A stretch of 64,000 bases of DNA, from assembly GCF_029223285.1 (NCBI RefSeq), contig NZ_JARHUJ010000004.1:248001-312000 (forward strand), given 5' to 3'. A model generated the notes under the pieces. It was given only the letters and a program-made list of their open reading frames with translations. It ran no database searches and had not been told where the DNA came from. Made by a program: the position numbers and the translations under genes. Shown in pieces: positions 50,645-60,337 of the stretch. Numbering within the stretch: the stretch's first letter is position 1; each line of letters begins with the position of its first letter. The stretch is from Paraflavitalea sp. CAU 1676 (GTDB lineage Bacteria; Bacteroidota; Bacteroidia; Chitinophagales; Chitinophagaceae).

Positions 50645-53245
50645 TTACTGCTTCAGTACTTTAAAGACCTTCCGGTCGGTAGGCGTGGAGAGCGTCAGCA
50701 GATAGGTGCCCGCAGCCTGGTGGCCCGCCCCGGGAATATCGAGGAGGCTGTTGCCGTTCTGCAGTATCACCGACCTCCGTGCAATCACCCTGCCATTCAT
50801 GTCGGCCAATACCAGCTCGCAGGTTTGTACGGCGGGAGCAGTAATGTCCACCACCAATTGCTGGCGATAGGGGTTCTGCAATACCCGTACGGTGAAGTCT
50901 TTGTTATGGCGTTTTAAGCGGATAAGTTGGCTATACGATTCATGCCCGTTATTATCGATCATCCTGAGCCGGTAGAAATAGATCGGTTGGGATTTGAGCG
51001 ATTTATCCGTAAACCGGTATTCCTTGCTGGTATTGGAATTGCCGGAGGCCGTTACCCGCCCGATCGTGTTGAATTGAAGGCCGTCGGCGCTGCGCTCGAT
51101 ATCGAAATAAGCGGTTTGTTGTTCACTGGCTGTCGTCCATTGCAGCGCATTGAAGTCTGCCTGGATACTTCCGCTGAAATTGGCCAGTCGGAGGGGCAGG
51201 GTGGAGGACAGTGAAGTATGCATATAAAAACCGCTGAAGCCCGTAGCGGCAAAACTAACTTCCCACCTTGCACCGGTAGCGTTCCAGACGATATTGACAT
51301 CATCAGGGTCAACAGTCTCTGTGCTGCCCGAATAGGTACCCGGCGCACCGGAGCCGCTCATACCATGAAACTGAGTTATACGAATATTGGCAATGCCGCT
51401 CGCATCGCCCGAACCAGTTGGCAGATCGGGAAACGCGCCGTTACCCGCATTGTAGGCGTCAAACTCCGCCTGGGTATAATAAAGCGTAACAGTGGCGGTA
51501 GCCGTAGCCGCATTGGAGGCCGGCTCTATGTCATAGTGCCGGGCGCAATAAGGCTGACTGTTATAAGTTTGGATCGCAGATTCATATTTCACACACACAT
51601 TGATATTGCCATTCACGGGTGAAGCACCTGAAGGCACTACGCGGGCAATATCGTTACAGGTGGCATCTGAAAAGGTAGTGCCGGAAACAGAAACCGCACT
51701 GTTCACGCACACCTGCGAGCCGCCGGCTAAACCAGCGGGTGTATACACATCGCCAGGAGTCATCGCCAGATAGCCGCATACATTGGAAGCAAAACCTCTC
51801 GCAGTAACATCGTTACCGCCGTTGACATCCCCTGTACTCAGCACACGTGCCTGCGTATTAGCAGCAATGGCATAATGCATCACCGCGCCGGGACTGATGA
51901 TATGGGTGAGTTGCTGACCATGGCCAAGCTCATGAACAGCCACCGATTGAAAATCCACCTTGCCACCCGTAGGAGCAGCGGGGCCATATTCCCAGTTGGT
52001 AGCGTCATTGAAAGTAATGTCCATTTCACTCACGAACCAGTTCAGCGGACTGCCGCAGCCGTTGAAGAAGGACTGGCATACGCCCAGTACGCCCGCTGGT
52101 AATTCGGACCCTACGTCGAAACGTACTACGTTAACGCCATCGGAAGCAACGACATTGGTGGCAGTGTTGGTGCCCACCGTCCAGTTCATACCGGTTTGGC
52201 AGGTCCAGGTATCCATTGCCCGTCTGAAAGAAGCATTGCCGGCAGACGCCGCAAAGCTGGTCTCCATTTGGAAAGTATAGCCACCTGCTGTATTATCGTT
52301 AACATGCCTCGCTTTGTAGGTGGTGCCCAGGTGATCGAAGTTGATATAGGCATAAGGGATCGTAATACTGCCACTGCTGATCACGCTGGCGGGGTCGGTA
52401 TTTGTAACCTGCACCGGACCGCTTCCGGCAGGTGGTCCGTTCACGCCCGTAGAGGAGGGTACAGTTACTTGAATCTCGGTATCGGTCCAGGAAACGATAT
52501 CACTGACTTTGGCCGTTACCCAGCCCGAGCCGCCATTGTTGGCATTCTTGAACTGCACGGTTCCTGCCGTGGCGCCGAAGTTGGTGCCGGTAATGGTTAA
52601 TACCGCGCCGGTACCCGCAGAGATGGTAGTAGGTGAAAGGTTCGTGATCGTAGGGGTAGCCGTAACACCGAGCGTAGTCACCTCTTGTGGAGCAACCAGG
52701 TCTGGGTTGGTCCTCAGCTTCGTTTCGCGCAAGGTCAGTTTCCGGATGGCTGCAGCCGCATCGTCGATGGTATTGTATCGTGTGAAAGGATCTGCTGCTC
52801 TCAGTTGCCTGGTATCGTAATCAATAAATCCCTGCATGCTGCTATAGACCATATAAGAAGTACTGGCATCAACTTTACGCGTAGCGTTTTTGACAGCGGC
52901 CGGCATACAAAAGAAAATGCCCGACTGACCCGTCTGTAAAGTGAGGTAGGAACTGTACGTCTGCATGCGGTTACCCAAAATGCCTCCATGTGTGATCACC
53001 TCGATCTCCTCGCCCGCAAAGGAACCTTTAAAGGTGCGGTACACGATCACCCGGTTGGCCGTATATATATTACCCAGGGCATCGGCAAATGTACTTTGGC
53101 CGATCACCTTGCCTTCGGCGATCAGGGTCGAATTGGCCACCCGCTGGCTCAGGGAGACAGGGTATAATTCATTGGCCGGTAAAAGAGTTGGGATAGACAG
53201 TAATAGCAATAAGAGATATGATACAGGGGTTAACTGGTTCTTCAT
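50645..53245 (-). CDS. T9SS-secreted metzincin-like metalloprotease with IPT/TIG domain
   Basis: 866 residues with a signal peptide ('LLLLLLSIPTLLPANELYP'). Residues about 195-300 form an IPT/TIG domain ('ITNLSPTTISAGTGAVLTI'). A zinc-protease-like domain follows, with 'VAVHELGHGQQLTHI' near residue 437. This is HExxH with a third His at the metzincin spacing, and 'PGAVMHYAI' about 17 residues later looks like the Met-turn. The usual Gly of HExxHxxGxxH is Gln here. The C-terminal part has a Fn3-like stretch and a T9SS type A domain ending 'TYLLTLSTPTDRKVFKVLKQ'. It is probably a secreted protease. The LytS/LytTR pair lies downstream on the same strand beyond a terminator. Confidence 0.88.
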   Translation of the reverse strand: MKNQLTPVSYLLLLLLSIPTLLPANELYPVSLSQRVANSTLIAEGKVIGQSTFADALGNIYTANRVIVYRTFKGSFAGEEIEVITHGGILGNRMQTYSSYLTLQTGQSGIFFCMPAAVKNATRKVDASTSYMVYSSMQGFIDYDTRQLRAADPFTRYNTIDDAAAAIRKLTLRETKLRTNPDLVAPQEVTTLGVTATPTITNLSPTTISAGTGAVLTITGTNFGATAGTVQFKNANNGGSGWVTAKVSDIVSWTDTEIQVTVPSSTGVNGPPAGSGPVQVTNTDPASVISSGSITIPYAYINFDHLGTTYKARHVNDNTAGGYTFQMETSFAASAGNASFRRAMDTWTCQTGMNWTVGTNTATNVVASDGVNVVRFDVGSELPAGVLGVCQSFFNGCGSPLNWFVSEMDITFNDATNWEYGPAAPTGGKVDFQSVAVHELGHGQQLTHIISPGAVMHYAIAANTQARVLSTGDVNGGNDVTARGFASNVCGYLAMTPGDVYTPAGLAGGSQVCVNSAVSVSGTTFSDATCNDIARVVPSGASPVNGNINVCVKYESAIQTYNSQPYCARHYDIEPASNAATATATVTLYYTQAEFDAYNAGNGAFPDLPTGSGDASGIANIRITQFHGMSGSGAPGTYSGSTETVDPDDVNIVWNATGARWEVSFAATGFSGFYMHTSLSSTLPLRLANFSGSIQADFNALQWTTASEQQTAYFDIERSADGLQFNTIGRVTASGNSNTSKEYRFTDKSLKSQPIYFYRLRMIDNNGHESYSQLIRLKRHNKDFTVRVLQNPYRQQLVVDITAPAVQTCELVLADMNGRVIARRSVILQNGNSLLDIPGAGHQAAGTYLLTLSTPTDRKVFKVLKQ

Positions 53246-53482
53246 ATTAGCGGGTTAATGATACTGGTTACTGCTACAGAACGCAAAAAGATTGATTATG
53301 TTTTGCGCTCAACCCGGCAATACATTGCGTTTTTTTAGTCGGATATGCGCCATGGACGGCTCTTCCATTAATAATGGCCAAAGGCTCAATGAGATAAACA
53401 AAACCTGCGGATAATTACGAAGCCCAATGGCTGGTAATTATCCGAAGGGCAAAAACTTTATCCAATGGGAGGTTGACGATCA

Positions 53483-53980
53483 CTAAAAGTTCATTTCATC
53501 TGCACTCGGACCGTAACTTCCCGGTATCGGCACATTCAACAAGCGGAGGTATACACCCAACTGAGCGCGGTGATGTACAGTTTGGCAATACGACATCCTC
53601 ACCACATCGGCTTTACTCTCTACGCTATAGATCTGATCACCGTTGCGCAGGGTCCAGTTGCCATCCAGATCCTCGTCGACCGCTTTTTCCAGCGAGGCAC
53701 GTCCTTCGGCCAGGCTGCGGTCAAAGAAAGCCAGCAGGTCATTGGTATTGTCAATGGTAGGTACGCTATAGGGATTGGCAGCAAAATCCAGCTCGCTGGT
53801 TTCAAGGGTCATTTTCACCCACGATGGCAATTCGGCAATATGAGTAGCCAACCGGCGGATCGACATGCTCTTTTCATGGGGCTGCCAGTCGTACCGATCA
53901 TCAGGTACACGCGATAACATCTTGCGGGTGGTGGCAGCTTCACGGTCCAGTTCTCTTAATAAAGATTCAATGATTGTCAT
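53483..53980 (-). CDS. DinB/YfiT-family metalloenzyme-like protein
   Basis: 165 residues, all helical. 'DWQPHEKSMSIRRLATHIAE' at about residues 30-50 and the C-terminal 'QTVHHRAQLGVYLRLL' supply the His residues of the DinB metal triad. DinB-fold proteins are small cytoplasmic four-helix bundles, often thiol-S-transferases or damage-inducible proteins, with mostly unknown substrates. The gene is single and transcribed towards the metzincin-like gene. The 128 bases upstream separate it from the divergent BlaI gene. Confidence 0.88.
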   Translation of the reverse strand: MTIIESLLRELDREAATTRKMLSRVPDDRYDWQPHEKSMSIRRLATHIAELPSWVKMTLETSELDFAANPYSVPTIDNTNDLLAFFDRSLAEGRASLEKAVDEDLDGNWTLRNGDQIYSVESKADVVRMSYCQTVHHRAQLGVYLRLLNVPIPGSYGPSADEMNF

Positions 53981-54065
53981 AATGGTTTGTTTTAATAATA
54001 CAAAGTAACCCAGGGGGAGTGACAGCCTTATGTCAGCAGCTGGCAGGAGTTTTAAAATAAATATT

Positions 54066-54101
54066 AGGTAGGATTTTGTTCGTACGAAATATTTCCTACC
54101 T
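54066..54101. promoter_or_regulatory. 36-bp dyad operator for BlaI-type repressor
   Basis: The site is centred between 54083 and 54084. Outer arms 'aggtagga' and 'tcctacct' are perfect complements, and the core 'ttcgtacgaa' is a perfect palindrome. It ends 7 bases before the BlaI ATG. BlaI/MecI dimers bind dyads of this kind, so it is a strong autoregulation candidate. Confidence 0.8.
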
Positions 54102-54108
54102 TTAATCC

Positions 54109-54498
54109 ATGATAGCAGAACAACAAGCCAACAAGCAACCAGAGCCTACCAAATCGGAGCTCGAGATATTGCAGGTTCTCTGGCAGCACGGCCCCTCCAC
54201 GGTGAGGTTTGTCAACGATCAGCTCAATGAGCAAAAGCGGGCGGTACAATATACCTCTACCCTGAAGCTCATGCAGATCATGGTGGAAAAGGAAATGCTC
54301 AACCGTGATGAAAGCAGTATGAAGCATATCTACAGTGCTGCGCTCGAAGAGCAGAAGACCAAAGGGGTACTCCTGGACCGCTTCGTCGACTCCATGTTCA
54401 ATGGCTCGGCCTCCAGCCTCATGATGCAATTACTGGGCAATAAGAAAACTTCTAAAAAGGAGCTTCAGGCAATTAAGGATATATTGAACAAGATGTAA
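54109..54498 (+). CDS. BlaI/MecI/CopY-family transcriptional repressor
   Basis: 129 residues. The winged-helix domain is seen at 'TKSELEILQVLWQHGPSTV' and 'QYTSTLKLMQIMVEKEML', and the C-terminal dimerisation region at 'SMFNGSASSLMMQLLGNK'. These repressors are cleaved or inactivated by an M56 membrane protease encoded next door, here 10 bases downstream. The 36-base dyad operator directly upstream suggests that it represses its own operon. No beta-lactamase gene is in the window, so the signal and target genes are unknown. Confidence 0.95.
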   Translation: MIAEQQANKQPEPTKSELEILQVLWQHGPSTVRFVNDQLNEQKRAVQYTSTLKLMQIMVEKEMLNRDESSMKHIYSAALEEQKTKGVLLDRFVDSMFNGSASSLMMQLLGNKKTSKKELQAIKDILNKM

Positions 54499-54508
54499 AT
54501 CACCAACT

Positions 54509-56539
54509 ATGCAACTACTGTTCATGAACCCATGGCTACCGGCGAGTTTAATGAAAGCAATCTGCTGGACCCTGGTCCATTCTCTTTGGCAGGGATTGAT
54601 ACTGGCAGCAGTGGCCGGCTTGTTTGTATTGTTGACCCGCAAGCGTACAGCTGCGTTGAGGTATAATCTGCTGGCAACGCTGTTTATGGCATTCATGGTC
54701 GTAGTGGGTGTAACTTTTTTGAAGGAAATGAATGACAGCCCGGCTTCCGGAGCATTGCCAAATGTGGCTGTTTTACAACAGGGACAGGCCGCTGGCCAAC
54801 TTACAACGGGTGAACCTGGTGCTGATATAGGAACTGGAAATGAAATTGGTTTGGTTGAGCGCTTCGCAGGCTACTTCAATGAACATGCATCCCTCGTGGT
54901 CGCCATCTGGTTCATCATCTTCCTGGCCAAAGCGCTCAAACTATTTGGTGGACTCGTTTACATTCAAAGAATAAAGCATTATAAAGTGAAGAAGCCGGCC
55001 GCCTATTGGACCAGCCGGTTGGAGGAACTGGCGGCTATGCTGGGCGTGCAGGCACCTGTTAAGCTGATGGAGTCTGCCCTGGTGACGGTGCCCATGGTGG
55101 TGGGAATGCTGAAGCCTGTCATACTGGTGCCCATGGGACTGTTGGCCAATATGCCGGCAGCGCAGGTTGAAGCTATCCTGCTGCATGAATTAGCGCATAT
55201 CCGCCGAAGGGATTTTCTGGTGAACCTGGCTCAGAGTTTTGCTGAAACGCTCTTCTTCTTCAACCCTGCTGTGTTGTGGTTATCGTCCTTACTGCGCCAG
55301 GAACGGGAGCATTGCTGCGACGATATGGCCATCGGCATTACACAAAGCAAAACAGGTTACATACATGCACTCGTATCCTTCCAGGAATATCAGCTAGAGA
55401 ACAATACGCCTTTTGCCATGGCATTTCCGGGTAAAAAGGATCAATTGCTCAACCGGGTAAAGCGGATCGTTGATAATAGCCACAAGTCATTGAACCCGGC
55501 AGAAAAGACTTTCCTGGCTGTTTGTATGGGATTGATCATCGTGCTGTCTATGGCGTATGGACGCCCGGCCAGCCCCAAAGAACTGGTAGGAGAGCCCCAA
55601 CAGCCCGATACGGCCTTGCAGGTAAAAGAGAACAGTAGCCTGGATGCTCCCATGTACGACGGCAGTCAGGATGTTCAGCAGGCAGCCGAAAAGCCTGAAA
55701 GCGATGCTCAGGAGCCAACCAGCAAAGCTGTACCCGATACTACTATAACACCCAGGGACCTCGGTTTTTACCACAAACCCTACGATGCCAAATACAATGG
55801 GGCCAATGTGGTCGTCAATAATAAACAACCCTTTTATCCGGTATCGGAATACAAGCCCTACGAAGGAGGTGTACCCGCTTATCCGCAAGGGAACGATACG
55901 CTGCCCGTATTGAAGAAAGGGAGTTCGGTCATGACAGGCGTTATCACCACAAATAAAGATGGTAAGGAGTACAAAATCGTGGTAGATCATAACAAAGTGG
56001 TCGGTCTTATCATCAATGGTCAGGCGATTCCCAACGATAAGATCAGTCAGTACAAGGGTGAGATCGACAGCATCTTCAGGAAAATGCAGGTCGATGCGAA
56101 CGAAGAGTATGAAAATAAACAGAAAGAAAACGAAGCAAACCTGCAGCGGTTATCTGGCGAAACCGGCGTCCTGCAACAAAAGCAGGCAAAGCTGGGAGCA
56201 CAGGTAAAGCTTGCGGACAACAAATTGAACTTGCAGGCTCCGATAGGTACCGGGGATCAACTGTCGCTGAAGAAGAACAACCTGTTTGATAAGGATCGCA
56301 ACCGGGAAATGAAATCTATTACGGACGAGATCCTTGCCGATCTCGTGAAGGAGGGTATCGTGACGGAAACCAACCCCCTGATGTTCAGGCTCACTAATGC
56401 TGAATTGGTTGTCAACCACGTGCAGCAACCAAAAGCCATACACGAACGCTTCCAGCAGAAATATGTGAAGAAGCCCAAAAATACCTACAGCTATTCCAAA
56501 GAAGGTACGCGCACCAGCAGTACCATAATCGTCGAATGA
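54509..56539 (+). CDS. BlaR1-like M56-family membrane metalloprotease
   Basis: 676 residues. Hydrophobic segments occur at about residues 15-45, 50-70, 125-150 and 325-345. The zinc motif is 'LLHELAHIRRRDF' (about residue 226), with the third ligand Glu in 'QEREHCCDDMAIG'. This is the M56 signature. After the last membrane segment a long hydrophilic extracytoplasmic tail (about 350-676) has low-complexity and coiled-coil-like parts and no penicillin-binding domain. It would therefore sense something other than a beta-lactam. It is coupled to the BlaI gene and is presumed to inactivate that repressor on signal. Confidence 0.93.
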   Translation: MQLLFMNPWLPASLMKAICWTLVHSLWQGLILAAVAGLFVLLTRKRTAALRYNLLATLFMAFMVVVGVTFLKEMNDSPASGALPNVAVLQQGQAAGQLTTGEPGADIGTGNEIGLVERFAGYFNEHASLVVAIWFIIFLAKALKLFGGLVYIQRIKHYKVKKPAAYWTSRLEELAAMLGVQAPVKLMESALVTVPMVVGMLKPVILVPMGLLANMPAAQVEAILLHELAHIRRRDFLVNLAQSFAETLFFFNPAVLWLSSLLRQEREHCCDDMAIGITQSKTGYIHALVSFQEYQLENNTPFAMAFPGKKDQLLNRVKRIVDNSHKSLNPAEKTFLAVCMGLIIVLSMAYGRPASPKELVGEPQQPDTALQVKENSSLDAPMYDGSQDVQQAAEKPESDAQEPTSKAVPDTTITPRDLGFYHKPYDAKYNGANVVVNNKQPFYPVSEYKPYEGGVPAYPQGNDTLPVLKKGSSVMTGVITTNKDGKEYKIVVDHNKVVGLIINGQAIPNDKISQYKGEIDSIFRKMQVDANEEYENKQKENEANLQRLSGETGVLQQKQAKLGAQVKLADNKLNLQAPIGTGDQLSLKKNNLFDKDRNREMKSITDEILADLVKEGIVTETNPLMFRLTNAELVVNHVQQPKAIHERFQQKYVKKPKNTYSYSKEGTRTSSTIIVE

Positions 56540-56766
56540 TAAGATTGTGATCAGCGGAAATTAAAAGTTGGGAGGATAAAGTATTTTGCATCCGGCACAT
56601 CCCTCGCCTGATATTGGCACCCGTTTGTATAGGAACGTCGCTTGGGTTTGTCAAAAAATCGGGGGATGCACCGGCTGCTCCCGGTAAGTATTACCACCCT
56701 CACGCATAGCATTCATCACATGCCTGGCAGGTAATTCCCGCCAGTCCGGTAAAAATTTGCATATAC

Positions 56767-59214
56767 ATGAAAAAAGTTGTTCAACTCATGCTGATCAGCA
56801 GCATGATCATGCTACCCGTTTGTCTGCTGGCACAAGCCAGGCTCTCTATGATTGGCTCCGTGCTCGACAAAAATAAACGGCCGGTATCGGCAGCCACCGT
56901 CAATCTTCTGCAGGCAAAGGATTCCGTCCTGTCGAAAGTGGCCCTTACCGGTGAAGACGGAACATTTCAATTGGAGAATATAAAGCCAGGCACCTACCGG
57001 TTATCCGTAACAGCCGTAGGGTTTGCCGGCTATCTCAGTGATTCGATGGTCATCACCGCCGCCAATCCTGTCATACGCATTCCCGCCATCGAAATAGCGC
57101 AGGCAGAAGCCAGTCAGCTCAATGCGGTTACAGTGACTGCCCGAAAGCCATTTGTAGAAAGAAAAATAGACCGTACCGTGGTGAATGTCGATGCCTTGAT
57201 CTCCAATGCGGGCACCAATGCGCTCGAAGTATTGGATAAATCGCCCGGCATTTTGGTCGATCAGGATGGCAATATCAGTATGAATGGAAAACCAGGTGTG
57301 GTCATATTTATCGATGATAAGCCCACCTACTTGTCAGGAGCCGAATTGGCCGCGTACCTGAAATCACTCCCTTCGGGAACCCTGGAAACTATCGAGATCA
57401 TGACACGCCCGCCTGCCCGCTACGACGCTGCTGGCAATGCCGGGGTCATCAACATCAAAACGAAAAAGCTCAAACAGAAAGGGTTCAACGGCAATATATC
57501 GCCGGGTTATACCCAGGGCGTTTACCCCAAAAGCAACAATAGTCTCAACCTTAATTTCCGGAACAATGCCTTCAACTATTACCTCAACATGGGGTACAAC
57601 TACAATGAAGGTTTCAACGATCTCGATATCGAGCGGCGATATGTCAATGACGATGGAACACCCCATTCGCTCTTCTCCCAGAACTCCTGGATCCGGAGAA
57701 ACTCCAGTTCGGGATCATTGAGGACGGGAGTAGATTACACGATCGACAAGTTTAATTCAATAGGTCTGATGCTCAGTGGCTCAAAGACCGGGAATAGGGG
57801 TACGGTCAACAATAAAAGCTATTTGTACAACGGACAAGGCGCGCTCGACTCATTGATCACCGCCGATAACGTCGACAATCGTGATTATAGCCGCGGAAGC
57901 GCCACGCTCAATTTCAGACATAAATTCAAACAAACAGGCCGGGAACTAAGTGCAGACCTTGATTACATTTATAATGAATCTCATGCCGATCAATATTACC
58001 GGAATGCCAGCTACAAAGCCGATCAAACAGTAAAAGGGAGAGATGATCTGTCCGGCATAATACCTTCCTACATCAATATCTATTCCTTTAAGTCCGATTA
58101 TACGCAGCCACTCGCAGGTGGTGTCAAAGCTGAGGCAGGGATCAAAGGAAGTTTGATCGAGACCAATAATATCGCGACCTACAATGTGATCATTAACAAT
58201 GTAACCTATCCCGACTACGATAAGACCAATCACTTCACTTACCGGGAGAATATCAATGCAGGATATGTGAACTTCAGTAAGGATTGGAAGCGTGTTTCAT
58301 TGCAGGCAGGCCTGCGGGCAGAGAACACGATCATGCGGGGACACCAGCTGGGCAATGCACAAAAGCCCGACTCCTCCTTCAAGCGTGATTATGTGAATTT
58401 GTTCCCTACCTTCTATATGTCCTATAAACTCGATTCTGCATCGGTGAATCAGTTCATCCTTTCTTACGGGAAGCGGATCCAGCGCCCGAATTTCGGCAAC
58501 CTGAACCCCTTCATATCACCGCTCGATAAATTTACCTTCTATGTGGGCAATCCCTTCCTGCAGCCAACCATTGCCCATTCGGTAGAACTATCGCATGTCT
58601 ATAAGAATAAGATCACCACTTCCCTTAGTTACGAGTATTACGACGGCGACATCAATGAGACCATCGAGTTGCAGGGGCACCAGTATTATAGCCGGCCGGC
58701 CAACGTGGGCACGGCCGAATACCTGAGCCTGTCGGTCAATGCCTCGTTCGAGCCTGCCAGCTGGGTTACGGTCAACTGGTTTGGCCTCGCTCAATACGTG
58801 ACCTTTAAAGCAAATCTCTATAACAATAAGCTCGATACCAGTGGTTATAATGTCATCACCAATTTTAACAGCCAGTTCAGGCTGGGCAAGGGATGGACTG
58901 CCGAGGTGTTGGGATTGTTCCGCGGCGACATCATTACCACCCAGTTTGTGCTGGGCGATTTCTGGACCCTGGGCGGCGGTATATCGAAGAAGATCCTGAA
59001 GGGAAAAGGAACTATAAAGCTCACCTTAAACGACCTGTTCTATACGAGGCTGAATTACGGGCTTATCAATAACCTGAAGAACGCAAAAGGCAGGTATTAT
59101 AACCAGGGTGACACCCGGTTGCTAGGGATCAACTTCACCTGGAATTTTGGTAAAACATTCGAAACGCGCAAGCGCAGCAATGGCAGCGCTGAATCTGAGA
59201 CACAGCGTATATAA
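56767..59214 (+). CDS. Outer-membrane beta-barrel receptor (OMP_b-brl family, TonB-receptor-like)
   Basis: 815 residues with a signal peptide ending 'CLLAQARL'. Residues about 22-110 form a carboxypeptidase regulatory-like domain ('SMIGSVLDKNKRPVSAATVN'), about 120-220 a plug-like domain ('VVNVDALISNAGTNALEVLD', 'GTLETIEIMTRPPARYDAAG'), and the rest a large barrel with alternating aromatic strands. It lacks an STN domain and has no SusD partner, so it is of the DUF/OMP-type family rather than SusC. The substrate is unknown. A 227-base gap upstream separates it from the M56 gene. Confidence 0.9.
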   Translation: MKKVVQLMLISSMIMLPVCLLAQARLSMIGSVLDKNKRPVSAATVNLLQAKDSVLSKVALTGEDGTFQLENIKPGTYRLSVTAVGFAGYLSDSMVITAANPVIRIPAIEIAQAEASQLNAVTVTARKPFVERKIDRTVVNVDALISNAGTNALEVLDKSPGILVDQDGNISMNGKPGVVIFIDDKPTYLSGAELAAYLKSLPSGTLETIEIMTRPPARYDAAGNAGVINIKTKKLKQKGFNGNISPGYTQGVYPKSNNSLNLNFRNNAFNYYLNMGYNYNEGFNDLDIERRYVNDDGTPHSLFSQNSWIRRNSSSGSLRTGVDYTIDKFNSIGLMLSGSKTGNRGTVNNKSYLYNGQGALDSLITADNVDNRDYSRGSATLNFRHKFKQTGRELSADLDYIYNESHADQYYRNASYKADQTVKGRDDLSGIIPSYINIYSFKSDYTQPLAGGVKAEAGIKGSLIETNNIATYNVIINNVTYPDYDKTNHFTYRENINAGYVNFSKDWKRVSLQAGLRAENTIMRGHQLGNAQKPDSSFKRDYVNLFPTFYMSYKLDSASVNQFILSYGKRIQRPNFGNLNPFISPLDKFTFYVGNPFLQPTIAHSVELSHVYKNKITTSLSYEYYDGDINETIELQGHQYYSRPANVGTAEYLSLSVNASFEPASWVTVNWFGLAQYVTFKANLYNNKLDTSGYNVITNFNSQFRLGKGWTAEVLGLFRGDIITTQFVLGDFWTLGGGISKKILKGKGTIKLTLNDLFYTRLNYGLINNLKNAKGRYYNQGDTRLLGINFTWNFGKTFETRKRSNGSAESETQRI

Positions 59215-59239
59215 CTGCTCGCAAATAACTTTTAATAGG

Positions 59240-59279
59240 CCCCTCACGCGCTGCTGCATAGCAACGCCTGAGGGGTTTT
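59240..59279 (+). terminator. Rho-independent terminator after the receptor gene
   Basis: 'cccctca' (59240-59246) pairs with 'tgagggg' (59269-59275), followed by TTTT. It lies 25 bases after the receptor stop. Confidence 0.85.
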
Positions 59280-59382
59280 CCGTACCTTAGAGGAGCTGGC
59301 ACGATAATTTGAAGTTCATTATTATCCCTCCTTCCGAACGATTAAGGGAAGCACAATGCCGGGATAGTCAAAAAGCGCAACG

Positions 59383-60315
59383 ATGAAAGCCTACGTACAC
59401 CGTATCTTGAATGACGAAGCCTATCAGTATTTATGGGATCATTTACCGGCTGGTATTGAGCCGGTACTTCGCGCCTCTACAGAGCCTGCCGCGCAAAAGG
59501 CTGCCTTCGACAAGGCGGATTTTATACTTGGTAATCCTCCCCGCGACTGGTTTCAGCAATTACCAGCCTCATTGAAGTTTTGGCAGTTGTCATCAGCTGG
59601 TTTCAGTGAATATGAAGGCATGAGTGTCCCCATTCCAACGGCTAATATGGGCGACTTTTTCGCCCGCCCCTGTGCCGAAACGATCGTTGGGGGAGTGGCA
59701 TCCTTTTACAGGGGCATTCATACGCTTACAAAACTGCAATTGAAGAAGAGCTGGCAAGGCGAGCAGGTGCGTACAGGATTGCGACTCCTCGGTGATCAGG
59801 ACGCGATTGTATTAGGAGCTGGTGCTATTGGCATGCACGTGAAGAGCATGTTACTTGGCTTTGGCGCCACGGTGAAAATGGTTGCACGTACCAACCCCGC
59901 AGCCGAAATTCATAGTCGCGAGGACCTGATGAAAGCCTTACCGCAGGCCTCTCTGGTGATCAATACCCTGCCAGGCAGTGCGGAAAAATATGTCACCCGG
60001 GAATTCCTTAAAGCCATGCCATATGGTGCCGTGTATGCGAGTGTAGGCAGGGGAGAAACGACGGACGAGCAGGCATTGATGGAAGCCCTTCAATCAGGTA
60101 GATTGGCTGGCGCTGTGCTGGATGTAACGGAAGAGGAGCCATTGCCGGTTAACAGCCCGCTGTGGGAAATGGACAATGTTATAATTACCCAGCATACAGG
60201 GGGCGGTAAATCCGACGAGCTCACTGGTATCGCCAGGCAATTCATCGATAATGTTTACCATTACCTGCATAAAGAACCCCTTGAAAACACAGTTGCGCTG
60301 ACAAGGGGCTATTAA
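59383..60315 (+). CDS. D-2-hydroxyacid dehydrogenase
   Basis: 310 residues. The Rossmann motif is 'VLGAGAIGMHVKSMLLGFGA' (about residue 145). The catalytic elements of the family are visible: Arg in 'ASVGRGETTDE', Glu in 'DVTEEEPLP', and His in 'IITQHTGGG'. The His motif is usually 'PHxxG', so the 'QHTGGG' form is slightly unusual. It reduces or oxidises a 2-hydroxy acid with NAD(P) in the cytoplasm; the substrate (glyoxylate, pyruvate or other) cannot be told. It is a single gene convergent with the next, 22 bases apart. Confidence 0.9.
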   Translation: MKAYVHRILNDEAYQYLWDHLPAGIEPVLRASTEPAAQKAAFDKADFILGNPPRDWFQQLPASLKFWQLSSAGFSEYEGMSVPIPTANMGDFFARPCAETIVGGVASFYRGIHTLTKLQLKKSWQGEQVRTGLRLLGDQDAIVLGAGAIGMHVKSMLLGFGATVKMVARTNPAAEIHSREDLMKALPQASLVINTLPGSAEKYVTREFLKAMPYGAVYASVGRGETTDEQALMEALQSGRLAGAVLDVTEEEPLPVNSPLWEMDNVIITQHTGGGKSDELTGIARQFIDNVYHYLHKEPLENTVALTRGY

Positions 60316-60337
60316 ATAGGTATGAACAGTAGCTCAT

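Noticed and set aside
54109-56539. Beta-lactam resistance operon
   Set aside because: There is no beta-lactamase or penicillin-binding sensor domain, so only the BlaI/M56 module can be claimed.
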